In this document: positions 27,046 to 34,683 of the stretch, one piece after another | Layout: each line of letters begins with the position of its first letter | Position numbering within the stretch: the first letter of the stretch is position 1 | DNA from: Gammaproteobacteria bacterium | GTDB lineage: Bacteria; Pseudomonadota; Gammaproteobacteria; HTCC5015 | NCBI GenBank assembly: GCA_013817245.1 | Contig: JACDDA010000003.1 | Coordinates: 124,001 to 188,000 of the forward strand | Reading direction: 5' to 3' | Length of the DNA stretch: 64,000 nt | Notes under the pieces: generated by a model | What the model was told of the DNA's origin: nothing | The model's input: only the letters and a program-made list of their open reading frames with translations | Database searches by the model: none | Made by a program: the position numbers and the translations under genes

Positions 27046-28068
27046 TTAATTAATAACGACATAAAATTCAATAACAAAATTTGCAGGTGGAGAAATACTC
27101 ATGCTGCCAGCGGCGCTTAAATCGACAGTAATAGCGCCCGCGTTACTGATATTAAAATCAGCGTAATCCAGCGGCGCATCCACGCTATCAGTTTGCGCGG
27201 CACTATTGAGCAATAAGCTATTCGCCTGATAAGTCGTGTTGGCAGGAATGGCATCCACAATGATTAAATTATCTACGGCTTGTGCGCCGCTCACGGACAC
27301 GTCTAAACGGTAGCGCAAGGTCGCACCGGTACTCGGCACGTTGCCACCTACTAAATCATTTACAGTTACTGATTTAACAATACTGACTGCCGAGTTAATC
27401 ACTTCATACGCATGCGTTTGTGCGTAGGTGCCGCCATTAAAACCAACGACAGCATCCACACCACCATCACCCGCGCCATTTAAAACAGCGCCAACATTTC
27501 CCACTGCGCCAGCGGTGTTTGCAGTGTCGGACGTTATAGTTAATTGCACTTGAGCAATGTCAGCAGCAATGCGGCTTGCCGGTATATCCGCAACGACAAA
27601 CACCACGACGTCATCATTACCGCCGGTGGCGCCATCTAACAATGGGCCATTGCTGCCGTTATATAAAACGTCAATCGCATTATTAAAAAGGCCATTACTA
27701 TCACTATCAATCCAAATAGCGACATTAATAGGATCAAAATCATCGGTGATTAACGCTGCATTGGCGGACAATAAAAATAATTCATCACCGTTGCCAATGT
27801 TGCTTACTCTAAAAGTTAACACGCGTTGTGTGTCGGGCGACAACACCGCTACATTGCTCGCATCTAACGACACGACTACCGCATCCAATAACTCATCAAC
27901 AGAAAAATCCACTGACGCCGAAACAGTGCCAGGCTGACCTTGCGCAACATAATCCACAGTAGCGGTTGAACTCACCACCGTATTCGCTTTGGTACCCAGT
28001 GCATGCGCATGCATTGTCGTTACACTCAGTAACAACAAACTACTCACGCGGAGTAAATGACGCATCAT
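27046..28068 (-). CDS. Exported DUF11-type beta-rich protein (340 aa)
   Basis: A signal peptide ends near residue 23 (MHAHALG). The body is acidic, rich in Val, Asp, Asn and Ala, with no Cys after the leader. Residues ~230-340 form a DUF11-like domain (VSIVKSVTVNDL, RYRLDVSVSGAQAVDNLIIVDAIPANT). The N-terminal half (VDELLDAVVVSLDASNVAVLSPDTQRVLTFRVSN) resembles the equivalent part of the 445-aa protein, whose text has LTFTVTNNGNAVQDF at the same place. It overlaps the first gene of the block by 4 bases (ATGA). Probably a structural surface subunit. Confidence 0.75.
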   Translation of the reverse strand: MMRHLLRVSSLLLLSVTTMHAHALGTKANTVVSSTATVDYVAQGQPGTVSASVDFSVDELLDAVVVSLDASNVAVLSPDTQRVLTFRVSNIGNGDELFLLSANAALITDDFDPINVAIWIDSDSNGLFNNAIDVLYNGSNGPLLDGATGGNDDVVVFVVADIPASRIAADIAQVQLTITSDTANTAGAVGNVGAVLNGAGDGGVDAVVGFNGGTYAQTHAYEVINSAVSIVKSVTVNDLVGGNVPSTGATLRYRLDVSVSGAQAVDNLIIVDAIPANTTYQANSLLLNSAAQTDSVDAPLDYADFNISNAGAITVDLSAAGSMSISPPANFVIEFYVVIN

Positions 28069-30473
28069 TGCAAACGTACTCGAAACAGAATATCAAACGA
28101 AGGTGCACCACTTCCGGTATCACCGCTTAATACGCCTTTAGGATTTATCCGAATGAAATTAATCGGCGGTACTGTTGTATCGTAACCAAAACCATCAATC
28201 GTCGGAGTTACGTAACTAGTACCACCATTATTAGAAAATGCTACGTCATCAGTTACGCTCGCTAAACTGGTAAACGTAAACGTCAATCCGCTCACGGGCG
28301 TGCCATTAATAAAATTGATTGGATTTAATGGCGCACCAAAATAAAAACGACTGTTTGACGGAATCGGATCTGTAATAACAATGGAATCAGTATCCGCAGC
28401 GGCGCCGCTATTCGTTACGCGTACGCGGTATTCCATAATTGCCGCTGGAATGGCTTTGGGATTACTCACACCATTCACAGGATCGCTTTGCGTTGAGACT
28501 AATTTTAAAATAGATAAAATCGGTCCTGGTACTTGGAAAGTTGTTAAAGCAATATCCGATACTGTGCCTTCTGTGCCTTCATCCGCAATCACACGCACGC
28601 CCCATGTACCGCTCGGCGCACTCAACGGAATGGTGTAACTACGTTCAAATGTTTTTACTGCACCTAACGCAGGTGGTGATAAAGGCGCAACTTCATTCAT
28701 CGCAATCGATAACTGCGTGACGCCGCTAGGATTGGTAATCACTACGCGCGCGGCACTCACATCATTTTGACCAAAAGGATCGCTCACCACTGCACGCACA
28801 TACACGGTGCTGCCCAGTAAAAATGTACCGGTAATTACACCACCGGCATACGCCGCGTTATAAGTATTAACGCTATCAACATTAATAACGGTGGTTGCTG
28901 GCAAAACAATGCGCGAGGTGCGCGCCGTTACCGTGTCGTAAGGATAAATCAAAATATTTTGACCACCGCCACCGGCAGGAGAGTTATCAATCGTAACGCG
29001 CACAACCGCATTTGCGGGTAACGTAAACGGTGTGCCTAATGCAGGATTTGCGCAATTCGTCGCGCTGCCGTTTTGTACTACATTAATAGTGAATTCATTG
29101 CTTATCGTCGTACTCAAAGACGCGCCCGCAATGGTTAAATCTGTACACCCTATGTTGGTTGTTGTTACGCCTACGGTATACGACACAATGGCACGCACAA
29201 TGCGATTGCTGCCGTTATTATCACGACGCATTTGCAACACAACAGGAATCGGGGTTGTCGCTAAACTTAAGGAGGCTTGCAGCACAGGTGTAATTTCCCA
29301 ACTAACCGGTGTTGCGTTGCGAGCAATGCTAATGCTTGCAGGTGTACTCGCACTGGTCCGCGGTACACGTGACATATCATACGGCGAACCCGCGCCATCC
29401 AAATTAAAATATAAAGGCTTGTTTCCGCCCGCCGGTGTAGTTGGCATCACGTTGAGCGCTGCATTGCGCGTAGCAATAAAATTTTGCGAGACCGGAAATG
29501 GGATACTGTTACCGCGAATCGTCAGCGTGGCACTTGGCGTCGTCACACCTTGTGGCGCATTCGCCGTACCACCCGCAAACGGTCCGCGATTGACTGTGCG
29601 ACTTTGATTTAATGCGTAGGTGCCTGCGAGACCGGATAAATCTAATGTGTAAGTGTTGCTGACATCAACATTGCTAAGCTGAAACGCTTGTTCGCCCGTA
29701 TTCGTTAAACGATAACAGTAATAAACATTTTCGCCAGTTTGCACGGTTAGATTAGTTTGTTGATCGCTGCAACTCGCGTTAGTACTTACCCATGTATCGA
29801 GCTGCGCACCGGCATACGATAAATTCAAACAAGCTTGACTAACATTTCCGCCGTCATTGTTGGCGCGATCATCCACTAATACTTGCCAAGTACCATACGG
29901 ATTTTGGCCATTCACTAGCGACAACAAATTGCTTACAGGTGTCGCGTGCGGCTTATAAGTACCGTTGTAAACAGGTGGGCCACCTGCGCAGGCTGCGGCT
30001 TCAAGGGTTTGTGCGCCAGCATCATCAAATGTAGTAGTAAAATTATCGAGAGCACAACCCGATGGCGGGCCACCCACTTGACCATCTGTTGCAACACCAG
30101 GGCGATCAAACAAAATTACATTCGTTGATGTGGGAGATGTAACACGTGCATACAAATCGCCGACCCATGTGTGAGTGGCATTGACGGACACATTCGCGTC
30201 AATCACGTAGCCGCTGTTACCACCCGTGACAGGAAGATTTACGGTTGCACTATTGGGCGGTGCGCCAGTGGTTAACGTCCAACCTGCACCACCATTGGTG
30301 TTACAAATATTGGCAGCATGTGCAGTTGAAATCTGACCAAGAAATAAATAGAAAAACGCAGACGACAAAAATCCTACCCACCACATTGCGTGATTTGTAG
30401 TTTTGATCGAAGCATTCGACAGCACAATGTCCAACACTCGATCAGCGCCCCATCGCGAGCTTGCTGTCGTCAT
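28065..30473 (-). CDS. Exported protein with P/Homo-B domain and C-terminal DUF11 domain (802 aa)
   Basis: First gene of the surface block. It starts at 30473 after a GGGAAG box. The leader is long: 30 polar residues, then a hydrophobic core ending at ISTAHA (about residue 53). Mature residues ~55-215 look like a proprotein convertase P/Homo-B domain (HTWVGDLYARVTSPTST, PYGTWQVLVDDRANNDGG, QACLNLSYAG). In most proteins this domain follows a subtilase; no protease domain is present here. Further beta-rich repeats follow, and the last ~150 residues hold a DUF11 domain with SNPKAIPAAIMEYRVRV. Four or more Cys suggest disulfides. Role: adhesive or structural, inferred. Confidence 0.75.
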   Translation of the reverse strand: MTTASSRWGADRVLDIVLSNASIKTTNHAMWWVGFLSSAFFYLFLGQISTAHAANICNTNGGAGWTLTTGAPPNSATVNLPVTGGNSGYVIDANVSVNATHTWVGDLYARVTSPTSTNVILFDRPGVATDGQVGGPPSGCALDNFTTTFDDAGAQTLEAAACAGGPPVYNGTYKPHATPVSNLLSLVNGQNPYGTWQVLVDDRANNDGGNVSQACLNLSYAGAQLDTWVSTNASCSDQQTNLTVQTGENVYYCYRLTNTGEQAFQLSNVDVSNTYTLDLSGLAGTYALNQSRTVNRGPFAGGTANAPQGVTTPSATLTIRGNSIPFPVSQNFIATRNAALNVMPTTPAGGNKPLYFNLDGAGSPYDMSRVPRTSASTPASISIARNATPVSWEITPVLQASLSLATTPIPVVLQMRRDNNGSNRIVRAIVSYTVGVTTTNIGCTDLTIAGASLSTTISNEFTINVVQNGSATNCANPALGTPFTLPANAVVRVTIDNSPAGGGGQNILIYPYDTVTARTSRIVLPATTVINVDSVNTYNAAYAGGVITGTFLLGSTVYVRAVVSDPFGQNDVSAARVVITNPSGVTQLSIAMNEVAPLSPPALGAVKTFERSYTIPLSAPSGTWGVRVIADEGTEGTVSDIALTTFQVPGPILSILKLVSTQSDPVNGVSNPKAIPAAIMEYRVRVTNSGAAADTDSIVITDPIPSNSRFYFGAPLNPINFINGTPVSGLTFTFTSLASVTDDVAFSNNGGTSYVTPTIDGFGYDTTVPPINFIRINPKGVLSGDTGSGAPSFDILFRVRLQ

Positions 30474-30816
30474 TAACTTCCCAATGTGATCCGCTATGAA
30501 TTCGCGGATGACTTACCCCACAACCGTGTTCCCCCACGGTTACGTGGCATCATCAGGCTTGTATCTCCATACACATCGTTACGCTGATGACAAATTGTGT
30601 CGAGTTTTCTCCATACAAAGCAGCACATGCTCATAAAGAAAACTGACAGACTCCGGCTCAATTCCTTTTATCAGCCGAGTGGCGCCGACCATCGCAGAAA
30701 ACACGAATCAGCACCAAATTTACCTAAGAAAACAAAAACTTACAGGTGATATTGCAAGTACGGTGCCAAATATACCACAGGCATTTAGGAGGGATTTGTG
30801 AGATCTAACAGAAAGG
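30474..30816 (-). promoter_or_regulatory. 343-base structured leader of the surface block
   Basis: No gene lies here. On the minus strand, reading toward the 802-aa protein gene, four hairpins occur in series. CTCCGGCT/AGCCGAG lies at 30651-30679. A two-part stem lies at 30551-30589 (CATCAG/CTGATG outside, TGTAT-CTCC-ATACA inside). AACCGTG/CACGGTT lies at 30522-30541 and ATCCGC/GCGGAT at 30489-30509, the last ending 16 bases before the start codon, just next to the ribosome binding site. The promoter is not clear by eye. No consensus of the c-di-GMP, cobalamin, TPP or fluoride classes fits. Confidence 0.55.
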
Positions 30817-31557
30817 TTATTGAGGTGCAAAAACCCGTTTCAATAAAGCCGTAGTGCGAGCTGCAGGTTCGGCGCGAATGCGCTTTTCTTCGAGGGCAAT
30901 TTTACTGAATAAAGCCTGACCCGCTTTGTTGGCCACATACTCATCTAAACTCGGCAATGCGGGCGCACCTTGCAACTGCCGCACACGATTGAACACCGTG
31001 ACCACATTATCGTAATGCTCAGCCGCGCCGGTATCCGCGGTCGCGTTTAATACTACCGAACGAAATCGCGTTTGTAATTTTGCACCTGCAGTACGCTGAA
31101 AATAATCTGTTGCCGCCGTCGGCGAACCACGCAAAATACCCAGCGCATCATTAATCGTCATCTGCGTAATGCTATCAACAAAAATAGGCACAGCATCCGC
31201 AACTGCCTGCTCTGCCGCACGATTCATCGTTAACTCTAATTTGTTTAATTCATTACTTAAACCTAACACCGCCAAACGTTCACGCCACTCCGGCAACGGT
31301 GCGGGCAAAGGAATACGATATTGTTTGTCATTATTAAATCCACCTGGTTGACCTAATTGTTGAATCGCTAAATCGGCACCTTTTGATAAGGCTTGTTTCA
31401 AACCCGCAACAACTTCTTCACGACTCAACCCGCTTTGCGATTCACCCATCACCACACTCGCCGTTTGCAATATACGCTGCGTATCCGCGCTGTTTAATGC
31501 ACAACCTGCTATCGTGAAAATCAATAAAGAAAAAATAATGTGTTGCGTATAAGACAT
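30817..31557 (-). CDS. DUF4197-family lipoprotein
   Basis: The protein matches DUF4197 through its chain of conserved pieces: GLKQALSKGADLAIQQLGQPGGFNND, RIPLPAPLPE, MNRAAEQAVADAVPIF and ATDYFQRTAGAKL. The N-terminus is a lipoprotein signal with IAGC as the lipobox (Cys19), so it should be anchored in a membrane facing the periplasm. Function of the family is unknown. Translation starts at 31557 after an AGGA box. It lies just upstream of the surface block on the same strand, separated from it by the structured 343-base leader. Confidence 0.85.
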   Translation of the reverse strand: MSYTQHIIFSLLIFTIAGCALNSADTQRILQTASVVMGESQSGLSREEVVAGLKQALSKGADLAIQQLGQPGGFNNDKQYRIPLPAPLPEWRERLAVLGLSNELNKLELTMNRAAEQAVADAVPIFVDSITQMTINDALGILRGSPTAATDYFQRTAGAKLQTRFRSVVLNATADTGAAEHYDNVVTVFNRVRQLQGAPALPSLDEYVANKAGQALFSKIALEEKRIRAEPAARTTALLKRVFAPQ

Positions 31558-31606
31558 GTGACATTCCTAAAGTTAAACATCGGATCAACAAACCAGTGCA
31601 TAAGGT

Positions 31607-31634
31607 TTGAGCTTACAAAATGAATCGCTATACT
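31607..31634 (+). promoter_or_regulatory. Likely promoter of tRNA-Arg
   Basis: TTGAGC at 31607-31612 and TATACT at 31629-31634 are separated by 16 bases and resemble sigma-70 boxes. The -10 box ends 37 bases before the tRNA. Confidence 0.55.
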
Positions 31635-31671
31635 GACAAAACGATGTTGGCTTTAACCACGTACTTCCAAC

Positions 31672-31748
31672 GCCCCGGTAGCTCAGCTGGATAGAGCATC
31701 CCCCTCCTAAGGGGAAGGCCACACGTTCAAATCGTGTTCGGGGCACCA
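31672..31748 (+). tRNA. tRNA-Arg (anticodon CCU)
   Basis: The 77-base sequence folds as a full cloverleaf. The acceptor is GCCCCGG against TCGGGGC, the D-arm has GCTC/GAGC, and the anticodon loop CTCCTAA carries CCU. The T-arm is ACACG-TTCAAAT-CGTGT, with CCA encoded. It reads AGG codons. The gene stands alone on the plus strand between minus-strand genes. Confidence 0.96.
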
Positions 31749-31775
31749 CTTTAATAAAATATAAAATTTTTAGAC

Positions 31776-32609
31776 TCAACCACACACGGTATGTTCAATC
31801 ATACCTAAGCCGCTAATTTCTACACGGACTACATCGCCGACTTGTAAATAACGTTTCGGTTCAAAACCAATGCCTGACCCATGCGGTGAGCCGGTGGTAA
31901 TCATATCGCCGGGCATCAGTGGAATGGCGCGTGAAATCCATTCAATCAGTTGGTAGCAATTAAAAATTAATTCGCGCGTATTGGAGTGTTGGCGTAACTC
32001 ATCATTAACCCACGTTTTAATAATTAAATTATGGGGATTTTCAATTTCATCGGCAGTAGTTAACCAAGGACCGAATGGCGCAAAGGTGGGACAGTTTTTT
32101 CCTAACGGCAATAAATCAGGATTTACATATTCGCGTAAAGAAACATCATTCAATACTACATAACCTGCAATATATTGATTTGCTTGTGTCGCGCTGACTT
32201 GAAAACAAGGTTTGCCGATAACTAAACACAATTCGCCTTCGTAATCTAAGGTATCGGAAAAATTTGGTTTTGCGATATAACCTCTAGGCGCATTGATTGC
32301 AGAATTAAATTTGTTAAACAAACGAGGCCGTTGCGGTAGTTCCACGCCGACTTCTTTGGCGTGATCAGCATAATTTAATCCTACTGCAAAAAAATGCTGC
32401 GGATTTGCAAGCGGGGCTAATAATTCTACTGCCGATAAAGGTATTAATGGTGCCGTTTCACTGTGCGCAGGAACTTGGTCTAAGACACTTAAAATACTGC
32501 TGACATCACCTTGCGCTTGCGACCACACCGCTGACAAATTACGCAACTGCTGGCCTTCGACCACGCCGATGCCAATGTTATTTTGATAAGTAAAACGCGC
32601 TAATTTCAT
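31776..32609 (-). CDS. Fumarylacetoacetate hydrolase (FAH) family enzyme
   Basis: The C-terminal ~210 residues form the FAH fold: FFAVGLNYADHAKE, the metal-binding DYEGELCLVIGKP (two acidic ligands), GYVVLNDVSLRE and PGDMITTGSPHGSG. The N-terminal ~65 residues are the usual short cap. Members cleave C-C bonds in acylpyruvates or decarboxylate/isomerise catabolic intermediates of aromatic rings, using Mg or Mn. The exact substrate cannot be told. It lies 14 bases after a small membrane-protein gene on the same strand, and near a LysR-type regulator. Confidence 0.85.
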   Translation of the reverse strand: MKLARFTYQNNIGIGVVEGQQLRNLSAVWSQAQGDVSSILSVLDQVPAHSETAPLIPLSAVELLAPLANPQHFFAVGLNYADHAKEVGVELPQRPRLFNKFNSAINAPRGYIAKPNFSDTLDYEGELCLVIGKPCFQVSATQANQYIAGYVVLNDVSLREYVNPDLLPLGKNCPTFAPFGPWLTTADEIENPHNLIIKTWVNDELRQHSNTRELIFNCYQLIEWISRAIPLMPGDMITTGSPHGSGIGFEPKRYLQVGDVVRVEISGLGMIEHTVCG

Positions 32610-32623
32610 ATAAGGACTGTCTC

Positions 32624-33133
32624 TTAGGTTTGCGAATGATATTTATCAGCTAAAGCACACAACACAATCGGCACGGTAGCTAATAAACCTAACACTACGC
32701 CAAATACTATTTTGAAAATAAAAAAATCTATAAACGATAACGCGTGGATATTAAACAAATATAACAAGCCAATTGTGACAGGCCATAACAACACTTCAAA
32801 ACACAGCGCAAAACTAATGCTGCGCAACACAACATTGCGTGGAAATTTTGCCAGCCATGCTTCGCTGGCTAATAAAGCACGCGGCGTTACTTGGCTTTTT
32901 GCTAAACGTCCACGCGTTGTTAAGGTAACCGCCATCGTCGACATAAACGTAATCATGAATATGGTCGGCAACAAATCCTGCGTTATACCTTGTGACCCAT
33001 TCCATAAATAAATCATGGGGTGATTATGAAAGTTCAACCACGCCAAACTCGCACTAATCCCGCCGTTGATAAAAATGCCGAGAATTAATTCCTTGATGAG
33101 GTATGTTTTGTGTTCTGCATTCAAAGCGAGCAT
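32624..33133 (-). CDS. Four-helix membrane protein of unknown family (169 aa)
   Basis: I do not recognise the family. Four hydrophobic helices are visible (about residues 14-33, 55-72, 105-130 and 135-160), with a basic loop between helices 2 and 3 (TTRGRLAKSQVTPRALL). There is no signal peptide cleavage site. It is probably co-transcribed with the FAH gene that follows 14 bases later. The LysR gene is divergent, 224 bases away, and could regulate both. Confidence 0.65.
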   Translation of the reverse strand: MLALNAEHKTYLIKELILGIFINGGISASLAWLNFHNHPMIYLWNGSQGITQDLLPTIFMITFMSTMAVTLTTRGRLAKSQVTPRALLASEAWLAKFPRNVVLRSISFALCFEVLLWPVTIGLLYLFNIHALSFIDFFIFKIVFGVVLGLLATVPIVLCALADKYHSQT

Positions 33134-33309
33134 TCATTATTCCTCATGGTAATCAGCGCGGGATCTTACTATTTACAATACTGGCTACCGCTGTGTGGCG
33201 CAGAATGGGTTGATATTCGCGCATGCCAGCATAAATTTCAAGCTAGGCAAAAAGCCCTATACATAACTTTACATTATGCAAATTTGCTGCTAAAACACCT
33301 ACTTTTATA

Positions 33310-33330
33310 AGGGTTATTAACGATAACCCT
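33310..33330. promoter_or_regulatory. Inverted repeat just upstream of the LysR gene
   Basis: AGGGTTAT-TAACG-ATAACCCT is a perfect 8-base inverted repeat with a 5-base spacer, 27 bases before the LysR start codon. LysR-type regulators often bind such dyads next to their own divergent promoter. No T-run follows, which speaks against a terminator. Confidence 0.4.
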
Positions 33331-33357
33331 GTTTGAGCCCGCGAGAGAGTTAGCGAT

Positions 33358-34260
33358 ATGGATTTATTAGATTCTCGACGTTTACGCAATTTTCTAGCGG
33401 TCTATGATGTGGGCAGCATTGGGCAGGCCGCACAAAAACTTTTTCTGACCCAGCCCGCGCTGAGCAAAAGCATACGCCAACTGGAAGAAGACTTGCAGGT
33501 GCAACTATTTGAACGCACGCCCACCGGCGTTATTCCCACTGTATTTGGCGATGCTCTTGCGCAACACGCTAAAATTATTCGTGCAGAAATGCGCAATGCC
33601 GAACATGAAATCGCTATTTTACGCGGCGCTGCTAAAGGCCAAGTCAGAATTGGTGTAGGCCCTAGCGTTGCTACTAATATATTGCCGCATGCTTTACTCG
33701 AGTTACATAAAACACATCCCAACATCATGATCACTGCTCGCGAAGGTTTAGTGGATGAACTTATTCCTGCGGTACGGCGCGGTGAATTGGATTTGGCGAT
33801 TGGTTCATGGCCACAGGTTTCTGATCCTGATTTGGCAGCTGATATTATTTTGAGCGACAAAGTATCGGTGGTCGCAGGAAAAAATCATCCGCTAGCGAAA
33901 CAAACGAGTGTTGAGCTGACGCAATTGCTAAATTATCCGTGGGCGTTACCGCCGGAAACACAACGCTGGCGACGTTTATTAGAAGAAACTTTTATCGCGC
34001 AAGGTATTACGCCGCCGCGTGCTGATGTTACTTCTAACTCATCAACCTTAATCTGGTCTTTATTAATGGGCAATGACTTCTTAAGTTTTTTACCCGAACA
34101 AGTCTTACCGGATGACAAAGACAGTGGCTTAGTAACATTGCCGGTTAAAGCATTAAGTTTAGATATTCATGTGACGGCGACTTATCGTAGTCGCGCGATG
34201 TTATCGCCAGCAACGCAAGCACTGATTAAAGCAGTAAAAAATGCAGTAGAAAAACGCTAA
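33358..34260 (+). CDS. LysR-type transcriptional regulator
   Basis: A winged helix-turn-helix occupies residues ~1-65 (RLRNFLAVYDVGSIGQAAQKLFLTQPALSKSIRQLE), followed by a periplasmic-binding-protein-like effector domain (about 90-295). Length of 300 residues is standard. It is divergent from the membrane protein and FAH genes, the usual position for a LysR regulator of a catabolic pair. The effector is unknown; an aromatic acid or ring-cleavage product is a reasonable guess from the surroundings. A dyad lies directly upstream. Confidence 0.9.
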   Translation: MDLLDSRRLRNFLAVYDVGSIGQAAQKLFLTQPALSKSIRQLEEDLQVQLFERTPTGVIPTVFGDALAQHAKIIRAEMRNAEHEIAILRGAAKGQVRIGVGPSVATNILPHALLELHKTHPNIMITAREGLVDELIPAVRRGELDLAIGSWPQVSDPDLAADIILSDKVSVVAGKNHPLAKQTSVELTQLLNYPWALPPETQRWRRLLEETFIAQGITPPRADVTSNSSTLIWSLLMGNDFLSFLPEQVLPDDKDSGLVTLPVKALSLDIHVTATYRSRAMLSPATQALIKAVKNAVEKR

Positions 34261-34268
34261 TCTTTTTC

Positions 34269-34592
34269 TTAATTACTTTCTATGGGACATTTGTAATAGT
34301 CTGCAACTACAGAAGTATCATTGTCCGTATAAATATTGCCATTTGCAGCAGTTATATTTTTATCGCTTGCGGAACTTAATATTACATAAGCATTCGCACC
34401 TTCTTCATATGCTTTCTTTTTGTGCCAATTATGACATTTTGCGATACCATTTCTTCTAATGCTACTACACACATTTTGTTTAATAAATTTACAGTTTTCT
34501 TGATTAACATTCGACACAAACCGAACATCTTGCCAATCACTAGCAAATGCACAAGACGAAAAAATAATCCAAAAAATTACAATTACTCTCAT
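34269..34592 (-). CDS. Small exported Cys-rich protein, DUF4156-like
   Basis: A signal peptide (residues 1-17, ending AFAS) precedes a ~90-residue domain with four or five Cys. The layout (QENCKFIKQNV, then EEGANAYVILSS, then a terminal DYYKCPI) resembles DUF4156/RcsF-like envelope proteins, but the match is by eye and weak. The gene is visibly more AT-rich than its neighbours, with many AT-ending codons, which hints at recent acquisition. It converges with the LysR gene (8 bases between stops) and is followed upstream by a hairpin. Confidence 0.6.
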   Translation of the reverse strand: MRVIVIFWIIFSSCAFASDWQDVRFVSNVNQENCKFIKQNVCSSIRRNGIAKCHNWHKKKAYEEGANAYVILSSASDKNITAANGNIYTDNDTSVVADYYKCPIESN

Positions 34593-34627
34593 TGTTAAAC
34601 TCCTTGTTCATGTTGTTTTTCAGAACA

Positions 34628-34653
34628 AGCACCCTAGCTTAAACTAAGGTGCT
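34628..34653 (-). terminator. Hairpin between the acyl-CoA dehydrogenase and the small exported gene
   Basis: AGCACCCTAG and CTAAGGTGCT pair over 10 positions with one mismatch around a 6-base loop. It lies 31 bases after the acyl-CoA dehydrogenase stop. The T-run on the minus strand is poor, so termination may be weak or may act on plus-strand transcripts, where GTATTTTATT follows. Confidence 0.4.
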
Positions 34654-34683
34654 GTATTTTATTCTAAGAAAAATAAAAAACGC

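Noticed and set aside
29032-29607. Plus-strand ORF of 191 codons
   Set aside because: Antisense to the 802-aa exported protein, whose frame shows export signal and domains; this one has no box or domain.
30474-30816. Known riboswitch (c-di-GMP, cobalamin, TPP, fluoride) before the surface block
   Set aside because: I compared the leader with the conserved cores I remember; the hallmark bases are not present together.
31585-31785. Minus-strand ORF of 66 codons over the tRNA
   Set aside because: It is the antisense of tRNA-Arg and its flanks, a well-known artefact; its reading frame follows the conserved tRNA sequence and not a protein.
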